Shown piece after piece: positions 1 through 7,654 of a stretch of 37,695 bases of DNA (the stretch's first letter is position 1; every line of letters begins with the position of its first letter). The notes beneath the pieces were generated by a model. The model saw nothing but the letters and a program-made list of their open reading frames with translations, was not told where the DNA came from and ran no database searches. The DNA comes from Mycobacterium sp. E1214. GTDB taxonomy: Bacteria; Actinomycetota; Actinomycetes; Mycobacteriales; Mycobacteriaceae. Location: assembly GCF_001666755.1 (NCBI RefSeq), contig NZ_LZJC01000138.1:1-37695 (forward strand). The letters run 5' to 3'. Made by a program: the position numbers and the translations under genes.

Positions 1-241
1 TCCTCGGCCCGATGATCACGGCCCTGGACGATTACCCGTTCGGCGCCCTGACCGAGCGCTACGAGTGGGTCGCGCACAACAACAGCAATTGGAAGATCTT
101 CGCCGACGCCTTCCAGGAGTACTACCACGTGCCCTCGCTGCACTCGCAGCAGGTGCCGGCCGCGGTGCGCGACCCACTCGTAGCGCTCGGTCAGGGCGCC
201 GAACGGGTAATCGTCCAGGGCCGTGATCATCGGGCCGAGGA
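1..241. repeat. Fold-back inverted repeat, 77-bp perfect arms
   Basis: Bases 1-77 are the exact reverse complement of bases 165-241, with an 87-base loop (78-164). The left arm and loop, read on the plus strand, encode a Rieske oxygenase segment that continues, in the correct frame, the minus-strand Rieske gene reaching base 165. So the gene is not simply interrupted: its continuation has been flipped and 77 bp of it are present twice. This fits a template-switch or snap-back chimera at a sequence end. A genuine inverted rearrangement is possible but would have to strike exactly inside the gene. Confidence 0.93.
3..166 (+). pseudogene. Inverted fragment of the Rieske oxygenase alpha subunit (mononuclear-iron region)
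   Basis: Read on the plus strand, this piece gives a segment beginning LGPMITALDDYPFG and running through NWKIFADAFQEYYHVPSLH. This is the start of the catalytic domain of a Rieske non-haem iron oxygenase, with the Asp bridge and the two iron-binding histidines of the pattern D-x6-H-x4-H. The first 25 residues are duplicated, inverted, in the minus-strand gene at 165-767. The loop-encoded residues are what that gene should encode next; the second Rieske gene of the window has the matching NWKLYMDAFQEFYHAPVLH. It is not an independent gene; no start of its own is credible. Confidence 0.85.
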
Positions 242-767
242 ATTCGCGCAGGGTCTGACGCGGCTCGTCGTCGAAGTTGATGAAGACAAAGCCGTTCCAC
301 ACGTCACAGCGCACGGGCCGCAACCCATAGTCGGCGGCGTCGAAGTCGAAGAATTCGGACTGCTGTTGCACGAAGGTCAGTGCGCCCTCGAGATCGTAGC
401 GCCAGCCGTGGTACTTGCATGTGAATTGCCGGCAGGTGCCGCGCGTCTCGGCACCTGGAAAGTCGTTCCACACCAGCTTGTTTCCGCGATGTCGACACAC
501 GTTGTAGAAAGCGCGGATCACCTCGTCGCGGCCTTTGACCACGATCACCGACGTCCCGACGACTTCGATCTCCTTGGTCAGATAGCTGCCTTTTCGCGGG
601 AGTTCCTCGACCCTCGCGACGTTGAGCCACGCCCGCTTGAACACCGCCTCGCGCTCCAGGTCGAAGAACTCCTTCGACGTCGAATCGGCGAACGATATTG
701 GCGCGGTCCCCAATTCGGGATAGTGTTCGGTCCACGAGCCTTCGGCCGGCCTACCCGTTCGTGTCAC
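165..767 (-). CDS. Rieske [2Fe-2S] ring-hydroxylating oxygenase, alpha subunit, 3' truncated
   Basis: This is the N-terminal 201 residues of a Rieske non-haem iron oxygenase, a class that uses electrons from a reductase to hydroxylate an organic substrate with O2. The Rieske motif is intact: C91-x-H93 in NVCRHRGNKLVW and C117-x2-H120 in FTCKYHGW. The GTG start at 767 is chosen because a GAGGAGG ribosome site lies just upstream at about 773-779. It is a close paralogue of the gene at 4791-6059 and aligns with it without gaps over these residues. It follows the SDR gene after 33 bases on the same strand. The coding sequence breaks at 165, where the inverted repeat begins; the next expected residues lie inverted at 78-164. 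The substrate cannot be read from the sequence. Confidence 0.9.
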
Positions 768-800
768 GTCGACCTCCTCGTCGCTGCGGTGCCTGCGCGG

Positions 801-1544
801 TCACATCACCGCTCCGCCGTTGACCCCCAACACCTGTCCGGTGATGAAACCCGCCTCGTCCGAGGTCAAAAAGCCGACCGCCGCGGCGATGTCGGCGCCG
901 GTTCCCAAGTGGCCCAACGGAATGTTGCTCGCGATCTGTTCGTTGGACGGCAGGAACCCGGCGGCCTGGGATTGATGCTGCATGGGTGTCTCGATGCCCG
1001 ACGGGGGGATGTTGTTCACCGTGATCCCGTGGGGCGCGTATTCGCGTGCCAGCGACTTGGTCAGGGTGATGACGGCGCCTTTGGACGCTGCGTAGTGGGC
1101 GGCGAAGGGCGAACCGCGCTGGGCGCTGGACGACGAGATCATGACGATCCGGCCCCAGTGGGCTTCCACCATGTCCGGCAGTGCGACCTGGCAGCAGTGG
1201 AAGGTGCCGGTGAGATTGACGTCGACGATTCGGGCCCACGACTCCGGGCTGATGTCGGCGAACGCGGAGAAGCCGAAGACCCCCGCGCTGGTGACCAACA
1301 CCGCGACGGGACCCAACTCACTGCGCACCTTCGCGAAGCCATGTTCCACGCCGGCCCGGTCGGTGACGTCGACGCCGATGCCGATGGCCGCGGCGCCGTC
1401 GGCTCGCAGCCGTTCGGTGACGCGTTGTGCGGCTTGCTCGTTGACATCGAGAACCGCCACCTTGAGGCCGCGTCGGGCGAGCTCGTGGCAGGTCGCCTCG
1501 CCCATTCCCGACGCGCCACCGGTTACTACCGCCACTCTGCTCAT
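801..1544 (-). CDS. SDR family NAD(P)-dependent oxidoreductase
   Basis: A classical short-chain dehydrogenase of 247 residues, the usual length. The nucleotide-binding glycine motif TGGASGMG is at residues 8-15, Asn110 lies in DVNLTG, and the catalytic set is Ser138, Tyr151 and Lys155 in YAASK. Asp33 after the second strand favours NAD(H). The NNAG motif is replaced by TSAG (85-88), and the usual PG after the active site reads PPSG. It lies 24 bases after the reductase gene and 33 before the Rieske gene on the same strand, so it probably oxidises an alcohol made by the oxygenase. The substrate is not identifiable. Confidence 0.92.
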   Translation of the reverse strand: MSRVAVVTGGASGMGEATCHELARRGLKVAVLDVNEQAAQRVTERLRADGAAAIGIGVDVTDRAGVEHGFAKVRSELGPVAVLVTSAGVFGFSAFADISPESWARIVDVNLTGTFHCCQVALPDMVEAHWGRIVMISSSSAQRGSPFAAHYAASKGAVITLTKSLAREYAPHGITVNNIPPSGIETPMQHQSQAAGFLPSNEQIASNIPLGHLGTGADIAAAVGFLTSDEAGFITGQVLGVNGGAVM

Positions 1545-1568
1545 CGCACCCGCTTCATCGAAGTCCGC

Positions 1569-2630
1569 TCACTCGTACACCACCCGCACGGTCCTGCTGG
1601 TCGGCACGGCCTGGCAGGTCAGCACCCACCCCTCGGCCACCTCGTCGGCGTCGAGCGCGTCGTTGTTGAGCATGCGCGCGCCTCCCTCGGTGATCCGAGC
1701 CATACAGGTTCCGCAGGAACCGGTTTCGCATGACGACGGCGCCTGCAACCCCGCCATCCGTGCGGTTTGCAGCAGGGTGTCGCCCTTCCCGTAGGTGGCG
1801 GTGACCGTGTTGCGGCCGAGAACGATCGTCACCCTCTCGGTGGCGTGTGCATCGCCACCGGGCGCGGCGCGAAGCGATGCGGCCGCAACCTCGAAGCGCT
1901 CCAGATGCAGTCGATGTGCGGGCACGCCGTGCCCGATCAGCGTCGCCTCGACGGTGTCCATGAACGGCCCGGGCCCACAGATGTAGAAGTCGGCGTCGCC
2001 GACGCCTGAGACGAAGGCGGCTACGTGGTCGGCTGAGGTGAGGCCGCGCTCGTGGTCGAGGTGGTGCTGCACCGTCAACCGCCCCGGGTGGCGCTGTGCC
2101 AGTGCCGACAAGGCGTCGTGGAAGATCACCGAAGCGCGGTGCCGGTTGGCGTAGAACAACCGGGTCCGACGCTCGCTCGACGCCAGAGCGGAGGACAACA
2201 GCGAGAACACCGGCGTGATGCCGCTGCCACCGGCGAACCCGACCAGCTCCCGATCGGTGTCCTCGAGCAGGAAACGGCCCTGCGGCGGCGCGGCCCGGAC
2301 CTCGCTGCCCGGCGCGGCCGTGTCGTTGAGCCAATTGGATACCACGCCATCACGTTTGACGGTGATGCGCAGGTCATCCCCTAGCGCCGGCGACGAGGAC
2401 ATCGAGTAACACCGCCTGAGTTCCCGACCGTCGACGCAGACCAGCAGCGTGAGGAACTGTCCCGCCTGGTAACGAAACCGCTGGGCACTCGCCTCCGGCA
2501 CGTCGAGCACGAGGGAGATGGCATCGGGCGTCTCGCGCACGACGTCTCGCACCCGCAACGAGACGAAGTGGGCGTCCGCCGGTTCAGTCGTCGCGGGCTC
2601 GGCATGCAGCGTCGCGGGTACATCGGGCAT
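1569..2630 (-). CDS. KshB-like oxygenase reductase (FAD, NAD, C-terminal plant-type 2Fe-2S)
   Basis: A 353-residue electron-transfer protein expected to pass electrons from NAD(P)H through FAD and a [2Fe-2S] centre to the Rieske oxygenases. The FAD site is RCYSMSSSP at 73-81, the nucleotide site is GFAGGSGITP at 131-140, CGPGPFM is at 218-224, and the C-terminal ferredoxin domain carries C301-x4-C306-x2-C309-x29-C339. Order and length match KshB/HmpX-type reductases such as mycobacterial KshB (about 358 residues). Being first in the operon with the SDR and first Rieske gene, and with no separate ferredoxin visible, it is the likely partner for both oxygenases. A candidate operator lies directly before its ATG. 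Confidence 0.93.
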   Translation of the reverse strand: MPDVPATLHAEPATTEPADAHFVSLRVRDVVRETPDAISLVLDVPEASAQRFRYQAGQFLTLLVCVDGRELRRCYSMSSSPALGDDLRITVKRDGVVSNWLNDTAAPGSEVRAAPPQGRFLLEDTDRELVGFAGGSGITPVFSLLSSALASSERRTRLFYANRHRASVIFHDALSALAQRHPGRLTVQHHLDHERGLTSADHVAAFVSGVGDADFYICGPGPFMDTVEATLIGHGVPAHRLHLERFEVAAASLRAAPGGDAHATERVTIVLGRNTVTATYGKGDTLLQTARMAGLQAPSSCETGSCGTCMARITEGGARMLNNDALDADEVAEGWVLTCQAVPTSRTVRVVYE

Positions 2631-2643
2631 CCCCGCAGAATAT

Positions 2644-2673
2644 CAACTACTTGCGATTGGCCTCAAGTAGTAG
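2644..2673. promoter_or_regulatory. Candidate operator and promoter of the reductase-SDR-Rieske operon
   Basis: An inverted repeat of 10-bp arms, CAACTACTTG at 2644-2653 and CAAGTAGTAG at 2664-2673 (one mismatch), lies 14 bases before the reductase start. On the minus strand a possible promoter, TTGAGG with GATATT 16 bases later, overlaps both arms, so binding should block transcription. The perfect arm recurs at 6168-6177. The MarR gene next door is the obvious candidate binder, but this is inference. Confidence 0.7.
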
Positions 2674-2697
2674 ACACGGCGCTGTTCCGGTAAAAGG

Positions 2698-3150
2698 TCA
2701 CGAGTCGACGTGGTCGGCGAAAAGCTGGTGACCGGTGCCCTTTTCGACCACCCGGGTCAACAGATCACGCAGGGTTGCCTGCTCCTCGGACGTCAGCACC
2801 CCGAACACCTTCTCGTGTGCGGCCACCGCGTCGCTGACCACGGTCACCGCCACCTTGCGTCCTTGGCCCGTCAGGTACGCCCGCAAGATCCGGCCGTGTT
2901 GGGGGTCTTGCTTGCGTTCCACCAGGCCGCGGTGCTCCAGGGCGGTCAGCGCCTGCTGTACCCCTTGGGGCGTGATGAGCAACCGCCGCGCGAGTTCGGC
3001 CCCCGACAGACCGGGTTCGTTGGTGAGTTGGCGCAGCACACCGATCTGCGCGGTGCTGACGCCGTGGCCGCTGACCGCGTCGTTGACCGTCGTCAGGGAG
3101 AAGTAGAAGGCCTGCTTGAGCAGCCACAGGATGTTGTCGGTCAGATCCAT
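2698..3150 (-). CDS. MarR family transcriptional regulator
   Basis: A 150-residue winged-helix protein of MarR size and architecture. An N-terminal dimerisation helix leads into GVSTAQIGVLRQL, the recognition region LSGAELARRLLITPQGVQQALTALEHRGLVER (about 49-80), a wing containing DPQHGR, and C-terminal helices. MarR proteins usually sense small aromatic or hydrophobic ligands and are released from palindromic DNA. It lies between the amidohydrolase and reductase genes on the same strand, beside the inverted repeat at 2644-2673, and is the best candidate for local control of the oxygenase cluster. Confidence 0.9.
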   Translation of the reverse strand: MDLTDNILWLLKQAFYFSLTTVNDAVSGHGVSTAQIGVLRQLTNEPGLSGAELARRLLITPQGVQQALTALEHRGLVERKQDPQHGRILRAYLTGQGRKVAVTVVSDAVAAHEKVFGVLTSEEQATLRDLLTRVVEKGTGHQLFADHVDS

Positions 3151-3212
3151 CCCCGCCTCCTGCCCATGTTGCGTTCCCCGACGTTATCCCACGCGGCCAC
3201 GACGGCGCCGCC

Positions 3213-4457
3213 TCAGTTGCGGGGCCCCTTGTAGATGTGGCCATCCTTCATCACGAAGGACACGTCGAGCAGTGCGCCGATGTCACGGGAGGGGTCGCCG
3301 GGGACGGCCACGATGTCGGCCAGGTAGCCGGGCGCCAGCCGCCCCAGCTCGTGATCGGCCTCGACGAGTTCGGCCGCCACCACCGTGGCCGCCCGGATTG
3401 CCTGCACCGGTGTCATGCCACGAGCGACCAGGGCGCCCAATTCCTCCGCGTTCTGTCCGTGCGGTATCGCCGGGGCGTCGGTGCCGCAGGCGATGCGCAC
3501 CCCTGCGGCGATCGCCTTGGGCAGCATGGCCTTTGCGCGGGGAAACACCTCTTCGGCCTTTTTGCGGAGTTCGGGCGCGATGCGGTCGATGGCCATGGCC
3601 TCGGTCAGGTACGTCGTCGACACCAGGAACGTGCCGTGATCGACCATCATCTGGATGGTGTCGTCGGAGGCGAGGAAGCCATGCTCGATGCAGTCGATGC
3701 CGGCGCGGATGCAGGCGCGGATCGCGGAGTCGCCGACCGCGTGGGCGGCCACCCGCACACCCGCGCGGTGCGCCTCGTCGGCGATCGCCGCGAACTCTGC
3801 GTCGGAGTACTGCTGGGCCCCCGGGGCGGTGCTGTGCGACATGACCCCGCCGGAGGCCGACACCTTGATCAGCTTCGCGCCGTGCCGGATCTGGTAGCGG
3901 ACGCAGGCGATCACGTCGGGCACACCGTTGGCGATCCCTTCGGCGATCGACAGCGGCATGATGCCCGGCGCCAGTCGCTGGAACACCGTCGGATCGAGGT
4001 GGCCCCCGTACGGGGTGACCGCGTGTCCCGCGGGGTAGATGCGCGGGCCGACGTGCCAACCCTGGTCGATCGCGCGCTGCAACGCCACGTCGAGCAGGTA
4101 TCCGCCGGTTTTCACCATCAGCCCGAGGTTGCGCACGGTGGTGAAACCGGCTTCGAGCGTCGTGCGCGCGTTGACCGCGCCACGCAGCGTCCGGTAGGCC
4201 GGGTCGTCCTGTACACCGTGCAGGGGCGCCGGCAGGCCTTCCGGACCTCCGGGCCCGCCGATGAGCAGGTTGAGCTCCATGTCCATCAGCCCGGGCAACA
4301 GGGTCGCATCGCCGAGGTCCACCACGTCGGCCGGATCACACTGTGTGCGTTCGGAATTGACCGCGGCGATCCGGTTTCCCGCCACGACCACCTCGGCCGG
4401 GGACCGGATCAGCCCCGCGTCGACGTCGACCCACCGAGCGGCCCGCAGAACGGTCAC
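3213..4457 (-). CDS. Amidohydrolase-superfamily protein (imidazolonepropionase-like) with altered metal motif
   Basis: About 414 residues with the layout of COG1228-type amidohydrolases: an N-terminal beta-sandwich, a TIM barrel and a C-terminal return. Metal-site residues Lys198 (LIKVSASGG), His239 (VAAHAVG), His259 (CIEHGF) and Asp327 (CGTDAP) are present. The HxH normally found after the first strand is not: the expected D-x-H-x-H reads D59-M-E61-L-N63. The site must bind metal differently, or only one ion. The GTG start at 4457 is chosen over an upstream ATG because it overlaps the preceding gene's stop as GTGA, implying translational coupling. Family substrates are cyclic amides, peptides or lactone-like compounds; here it is unknown. 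Confidence 0.88.
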   Translation of the reverse strand: MTVLRAARWVDVDAGLIRSPAEVVVAGNRIAAVNSERTQCDPADVVDLGDATLLPGLMDMELNLLIGGPGGPEGLPAPLHGVQDDPAYRTLRGAVNARTTLEAGFTTVRNLGLMVKTGGYLLDVALQRAIDQGWHVGPRIYPAGHAVTPYGGHLDPTVFQRLAPGIMPLSIAEGIANGVPDVIACVRYQIRHGAKLIKVSASGGVMSHSTAPGAQQYSDAEFAAIADEAHRAGVRVAAHAVGDSAIRACIRAGIDCIEHGFLASDDTIQMMVDHGTFLVSTTYLTEAMAIDRIAPELRKKAEEVFPRAKAMLPKAIAAGVRIACGTDAPAIPHGQNAEELGALVARGMTPVQAIRAATVVAAELVEADHELGRLAPGYLADIVAVPGDPSRDIGALLDVSFVMKDGHIYKGPRN

Positions 4458-4786
4458 GGAACGGGCTCGGACACGCAGTCCAACGTGGAGGCTCCCGAGT
4501 CGGGCACCCGCGGTTGTTTCCAGCACTCGACGGGGAACGACACCATGATCATGGAGTAGAGCAGGTGCATCAGATTCTGGACATCGTCGGGCAGGTCGTC
4601 CAGCGAAAACTTATCACAGTAGGCGATGGCCTCGTCCGCGCGGGCGGTGATCGCGTCGTAGAACGCCTTCATCTCGGTCATCGAGCTGGCGAGCCGCTTG
4701 GCGTAGCGCTGCGGTTCGGTGGGCAGGCACCACTGGGCGGCGTAAGGTTCGAGGTCGGCGAATTCGGTTGGGAGCAAGGCGGACAC
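4454..4786 (-). CDS. Small Rieske-associated protein of unknown function
   Basis: A 110-residue, mostly helical, acidic protein that I do not recognise as a named family. It has no signal peptide or membrane segment. A central motif SLDDLPDDVQNLMHLLYSM precedes a Pro-rich tail ending PVP. It is tightly placed: 4 bases after the second Rieske gene and overlapping the amidohydrolase start by 4 bases (GTGA). Such placement suggests a subunit, chaperone or stabiliser of the oxygenase or of the amidohydrolase-like protein. My recollection is that similar short proteins occur beside Rieske oxygenases in other actinobacteria and sphingomonads; that is from memory only. Confidence 0.85.
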   Translation of the reverse strand: MSALLPTEFADLEPYAAQWCLPTEPQRYAKRLASSMTEMKAFYDAITARADEAIAYCDKFSLDDLPDDVQNLMHLLYSMIMVSFPVECWKQPRVPDSGASTLDCVSEPVP

Positions 4787-4790
4787 GATT

Positions 4791-6059
4791 CTAGGCTCCT
4801 GTGGTGGACATGCGGCGGTAGTCGTCGATCCAGGCGGCGGTCTCCTTGTGCAGGTGGCGCAGCAGGATCTCCTGGTCGTTGAGCACGAACTGATCGATGA
4901 CCCTGGATTCGATCATCGACTGCGTCGCCTCCAGCGTGTTGGCGTCCTGCAGTCCGTATTCCTTGAACGACACGGCGGCCAACTCCTGGGCGATGCGCTC
5001 ACGCGGGGTGCGGGGCTGCGGGAAGTACAGCGTCCCCTCGAAGATGTGGCTGTTGTACGAGGTCGGCCAGTAATGGTAGGTCAGATACCAGCCCTGACCC
5101 CAGAACAGGATCACGAAATTGGGGAACAGCTGGAACGAATCTAGGCCCCACGGATCGCATTTCGCGGGGTTCAAGCCGGCGGGCATCGCTCCCAGATCCG
5201 GTTTGTCCCACGGGCCGAACAATCCGCTCTGGCAGATGTCCTCGATCGGCTTGCGCATTTCGGCCGACATCTCCCAGGCCCGCACGCCCGACGTGCTGAC
5301 GAGCCGGTGCGGGCCGTCCAGGCGGTAGTGCGGAGCCTCGAATCCCGCCTCCGCCGCGGCCTTGGAGTATGCCGTCGGGGACTGGTTGGCGTGCAGCACC
5401 GGGGCGTGATAGAACTCCTGGAACGCGTCCATGTAGAGCTTCCAGTTGGCGTTGACCTCCGAGCGGTAAAGCCACCGCGACGTCATCTTGTGGAACGGAT
5501 AGCCCCGAAGACCCGTCACCATGGGGCCGAGGAAATCACGCAGCGACTGCTCCGGTTCTTTGGCGAAGTTGACGAAGATGAAACCTTCCCAAACGTCGCA
5601 GTGCACGGCGACCAGGCCGTAGCGGGTCTTGTCGAGGTCGAAGAACTCATCCTCTTGCTGCACGAAGGTCAGCTTGCCGTCCAAGTCGTACCGCCAGGCG
5701 TGGTACTTGCAGGTGAATTGGCGGCACACGCCGCTGGTTTCTTCCTGCGGCATGTCGTTCCACACCAGCTTGTTGCCGCGGTGGCGGCAGATGTTGTGAT
5801 ATGCCTTGACATCACCAGACTTGGTGCGCACCACGATGATCGAGGTGTTGGCCACCTTGAGTTCCTTGGTGAAATAGCTACCCGTGCGGGGCAACTGCTC
5901 CGCTCGACCCACGTTGAGCCAGGCGCGCTTGAAGATTGCCGCCCGCTCCAATTCGTAGATCTCCGGGCTGATCGAGTCCTCGTAGGAGACCGGTCCGGTA
6001 CCCAGCTGCGGATAGTGCTGCGTCCAGCTGCCCTCGGGCGGTTTCGGAAATCGCGGCAT
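4791..6059 (-). CDS. Rieske [2Fe-2S] ring-hydroxylating oxygenase, alpha subunit
   Basis: A complete 422-residue oxygenase alpha subunit. The Rieske cluster ligands are C91-x-H93 and C117-x2-H120. The mononuclear iron region is NWKLYMDAFQEFYHAPVLH with Asp211, His218 and His223. The catalytic domain has the usual length. There is no beta-subunit gene nearby, so an alpha-only oxygenase is likely. Two ATG codons are adjacent (6062 and 6059); the second is preferred because AGGAG at 6065-6069 then has a 5-base spacing. It is first in a minus-strand unit with the 110-residue protein, the amidohydrolase-like gene and MarR, and divergent from the aldehyde dehydrogenase. It is a paralogue of the gene at 165-767. 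Confidence 0.95.
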   Translation of the reverse strand: MPRFPKPPEGSWTQHYPQLGTGPVSYEDSISPEIYELERAAIFKRAWLNVGRAEQLPRTGSYFTKELKVANTSIIVVRTKSGDVKAYHNICRHRGNKLVWNDMPQEETSGVCRQFTCKYHAWRYDLDGKLTFVQQEDEFFDLDKTRYGLVAVHCDVWEGFIFVNFAKEPEQSLRDFLGPMVTGLRGYPFHKMTSRWLYRSEVNANWKLYMDAFQEFYHAPVLHANQSPTAYSKAAAEAGFEAPHYRLDGPHRLVSTSGVRAWEMSAEMRKPIEDICQSGLFGPWDKPDLGAMPAGLNPAKCDPWGLDSFQLFPNFVILFWGQGWYLTYHYWPTSYNSHIFEGTLYFPQPRTPRERIAQELAAVSFKEYGLQDANTLEATQSMIESRVIDQFVLNDQEILLRHLHKETAAWIDDYRRMSTTGA

Positions 6060-6142
6060 CATCGCTCCTGTCTAGTCCGGCCGCGCGTCGTGACGGCGGC
6101 CCGCCGCGCTGTCGCGGAGGGGTAGGAGTCCACTGGGCCCGA

Positions 6143-6177
6143 CGGTATATGCTCGACGTGCGAATCACAAGTAGTTG
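6143..6177. promoter_or_regulatory. Divergent Rieske/ALDH promoter with shared operator half-site
   Basis: The intergenic stretch 6060-6205 contains CAAGTAGTTG at 6168-6177, identical to an arm of the operator at 2644-2653. On the minus strand TTGTGA (overlapping it) and TATACC (6143-6148) could form a promoter for the Rieske gene. No clear second arm is visible, so the site may be a single half-site. The repeated sequence argues that both transcription units answer to the same regulator. Confidence 0.6.
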
Positions 6178-6205
6178 AGATTACTCGCTGATGGGGAGCG
6201 CGCAG

Positions 6206-7654
6206 ATGGACCATGCCCTGGACTCGGACTTCACGCGGCATCACTCAGGCGCGCCGGCAACGGTTTTCGAGGTCATCTCGCCGCACACCGAACAGCCCAT
6301 CGCCGAGGTCAATGCGGCCGGGCCAGCGGACATCGGCGCGGCGGTGTCGGCCGCACGCTCGGCGCTGGAATCCGGCCCCTGGGGCCGCTGGCAAGCCGCC
6401 GAGCGCATCGAGGTCGTGCGTCGCCTCACCGACGTCTACGACCGGCGGCGTGCACAGATGGCCGAGACCATCACCGCTGAGATCGGCGCTCCCACAACGT
6501 TCGCGCAGCGGGCTCAGGTGGGCCTGCCGGCCATGATGTTGCGCGCGTTCTGCGATCTCGCCGCACGCTATCCGTGGCAGGAGACCCGCAAGGGGTTCTT
6601 CGGGGCGGACGTCCATGTCCACAAGGAGCCGGTCGGTGTGGTCGCGGCGATCGTGCCGTGGAACATGCCGCAATTCCTCACCGTCGCCAAATTGGTGCCC
6701 GCCCTGCTCGCCGGCTGCGCGGTGCTGGTCAAGCCCGCACCCGAATCTCCGCTAGACGCCCTGCTTTTGGCCGAGATGCTCGATGAGGCGGGGCTGCCCC
6801 CGGGTGTGGTGAGCGTCTTGCCGGGCGGCGCCGCCGTCGGCGAGATCCTGGTCGGTCACCCCGGCGTCGATAAGGTGTCGTTCACCGGATCCACCGCGGC
6901 CGGTCGGGCGGTCGCGGCCGCCTGCGCGGCCAATCTCACCAAGGTCAGCCTGGAGCTGGGCGGTAAGTCGGCGGCCATCGTCCTGGACGACGCCGACCCA
7001 CAGCAGGTTGCGGCCGGCGTCCGCTCGGCGAGCCTGTCCAACAGCGGTCAGATCTGCAACGCGCTCACCAGGGTGCTGGTGCCCGAGCGGCGCCGCGACG
7101 CCTACGTCGACGCGCTGGCCGCCGAGTTGCTCGGCCTGCGGCTCGGGGATCCGGCAGACCCCAAAACACAGGTGGGACCGCTGGTTTCGCGCCGCCAGCA
7201 AGATCGCGTACGTGAGTACATCCGCATCGGGGAACGGGAAGGGGCCACCCTCGTGGTCGGCGGAGCCCAGCAGCCCGAAACCCAACCACGCGGCTGGTAC
7301 GTGACCCCCACCTTGTTCACCGACGCCACCAACGGCATGCGGATCGCCCGGGAAGAGATCTTCGGGCCGGTCATCACCGTGCTGCCCTATCGCGACGAGC
7401 AAGACGCGGTGCGGCTCGCCAACGACTCGGACTACGGTCTGGCCGGCTCGGTCTGGACCTCGGACACCGACCGCGGCATGACGATCGCACGACGCATCCG
7501 AACCGGCACATTCGGCATCAACCAGGGCTACACCATGGACCCGTTCGCGCCCTTCGGCGGGGTCAAGGCGAGCGGCTACGGCCGAGAACTCGGGCCCGAG
7601 GGCCTCGAGGGCTACCTCGACACCAAGTCGATCGCCGTGGCGCCGAAGGCGTGA
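6206..7654 (+). CDS. NAD(P)-dependent aldehyde dehydrogenase
   Basis: A 482-residue ALDH-superfamily enzyme that oxidises an aldehyde to the acid. It has Asn153 in PWNMPQ, Lys176 in VLVKPAPESP, the nucleotide loop FTGSTAAGR, general base Glu250 in LELGGKS and catalytic Cys284 in SGQICNA. The end, FGGVKASGYGRELG, is typical. The ATG at 6206 is preferred to the in-frame ATG at 6191 because GGGGAG (6193-6198) gives a 7-base spacing. It transcribes away from the Rieske gene and overlaps the next SDR gene by 4 bases (GTGA), so the two are coupled. It probably processes an aldehyde made downstream of the oxygenases. Confidence 0.94.
   Translation: MDHALDSDFTRHHSGAPATVFEVISPHTEQPIAEVNAAGPADIGAAVSAARSALESGPWGRWQAAERIEVVRRLTDVYDRRRAQMAETITAEIGAPTTFAQRAQVGLPAMMLRAFCDLAARYPWQETRKGFFGADVHVHKEPVGVVAAIVPWNMPQFLTVAKLVPALLAGCAVLVKPAPESPLDALLLAEMLDEAGLPPGVVSVLPGGAAVGEILVGHPGVDKVSFTGSTAAGRAVAAACAANLTKVSLELGGKSAAIVLDDADPQQVAAGVRSASLSNSGQICNALTRVLVPERRRDAYVDALAAELLGLRLGDPADPKTQVGPLVSRRQQDRVREYIRIGEREGATLVVGGAQQPETQPRGWYVTPTLFTDATNGMRIAREEIFGPVITVLPYRDEQDAVRLANDSDYGLAGSVWTSDTDRGMTIARRIRTGTFGINQGYTMDPFAPFGGVKASGYGRELGPEGLEGYLDTKSIAVAPKA

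Noticed and set aside
12..1733. A 573-codon plus-strand open frame
   Set aside because: Only its first ~50 codons are protein-like, and they belong to the inverted Rieske fragment. The rest is antisense to the Rieske, SDR and reductase genes, as expected in high-GC DNA.
3237..4559. A 440-codon plus-strand frame
   Set aside because: It is antisense to the amidohydrolase-like gene, whose motifs and coupling are clear; the product has no recognisable domain.
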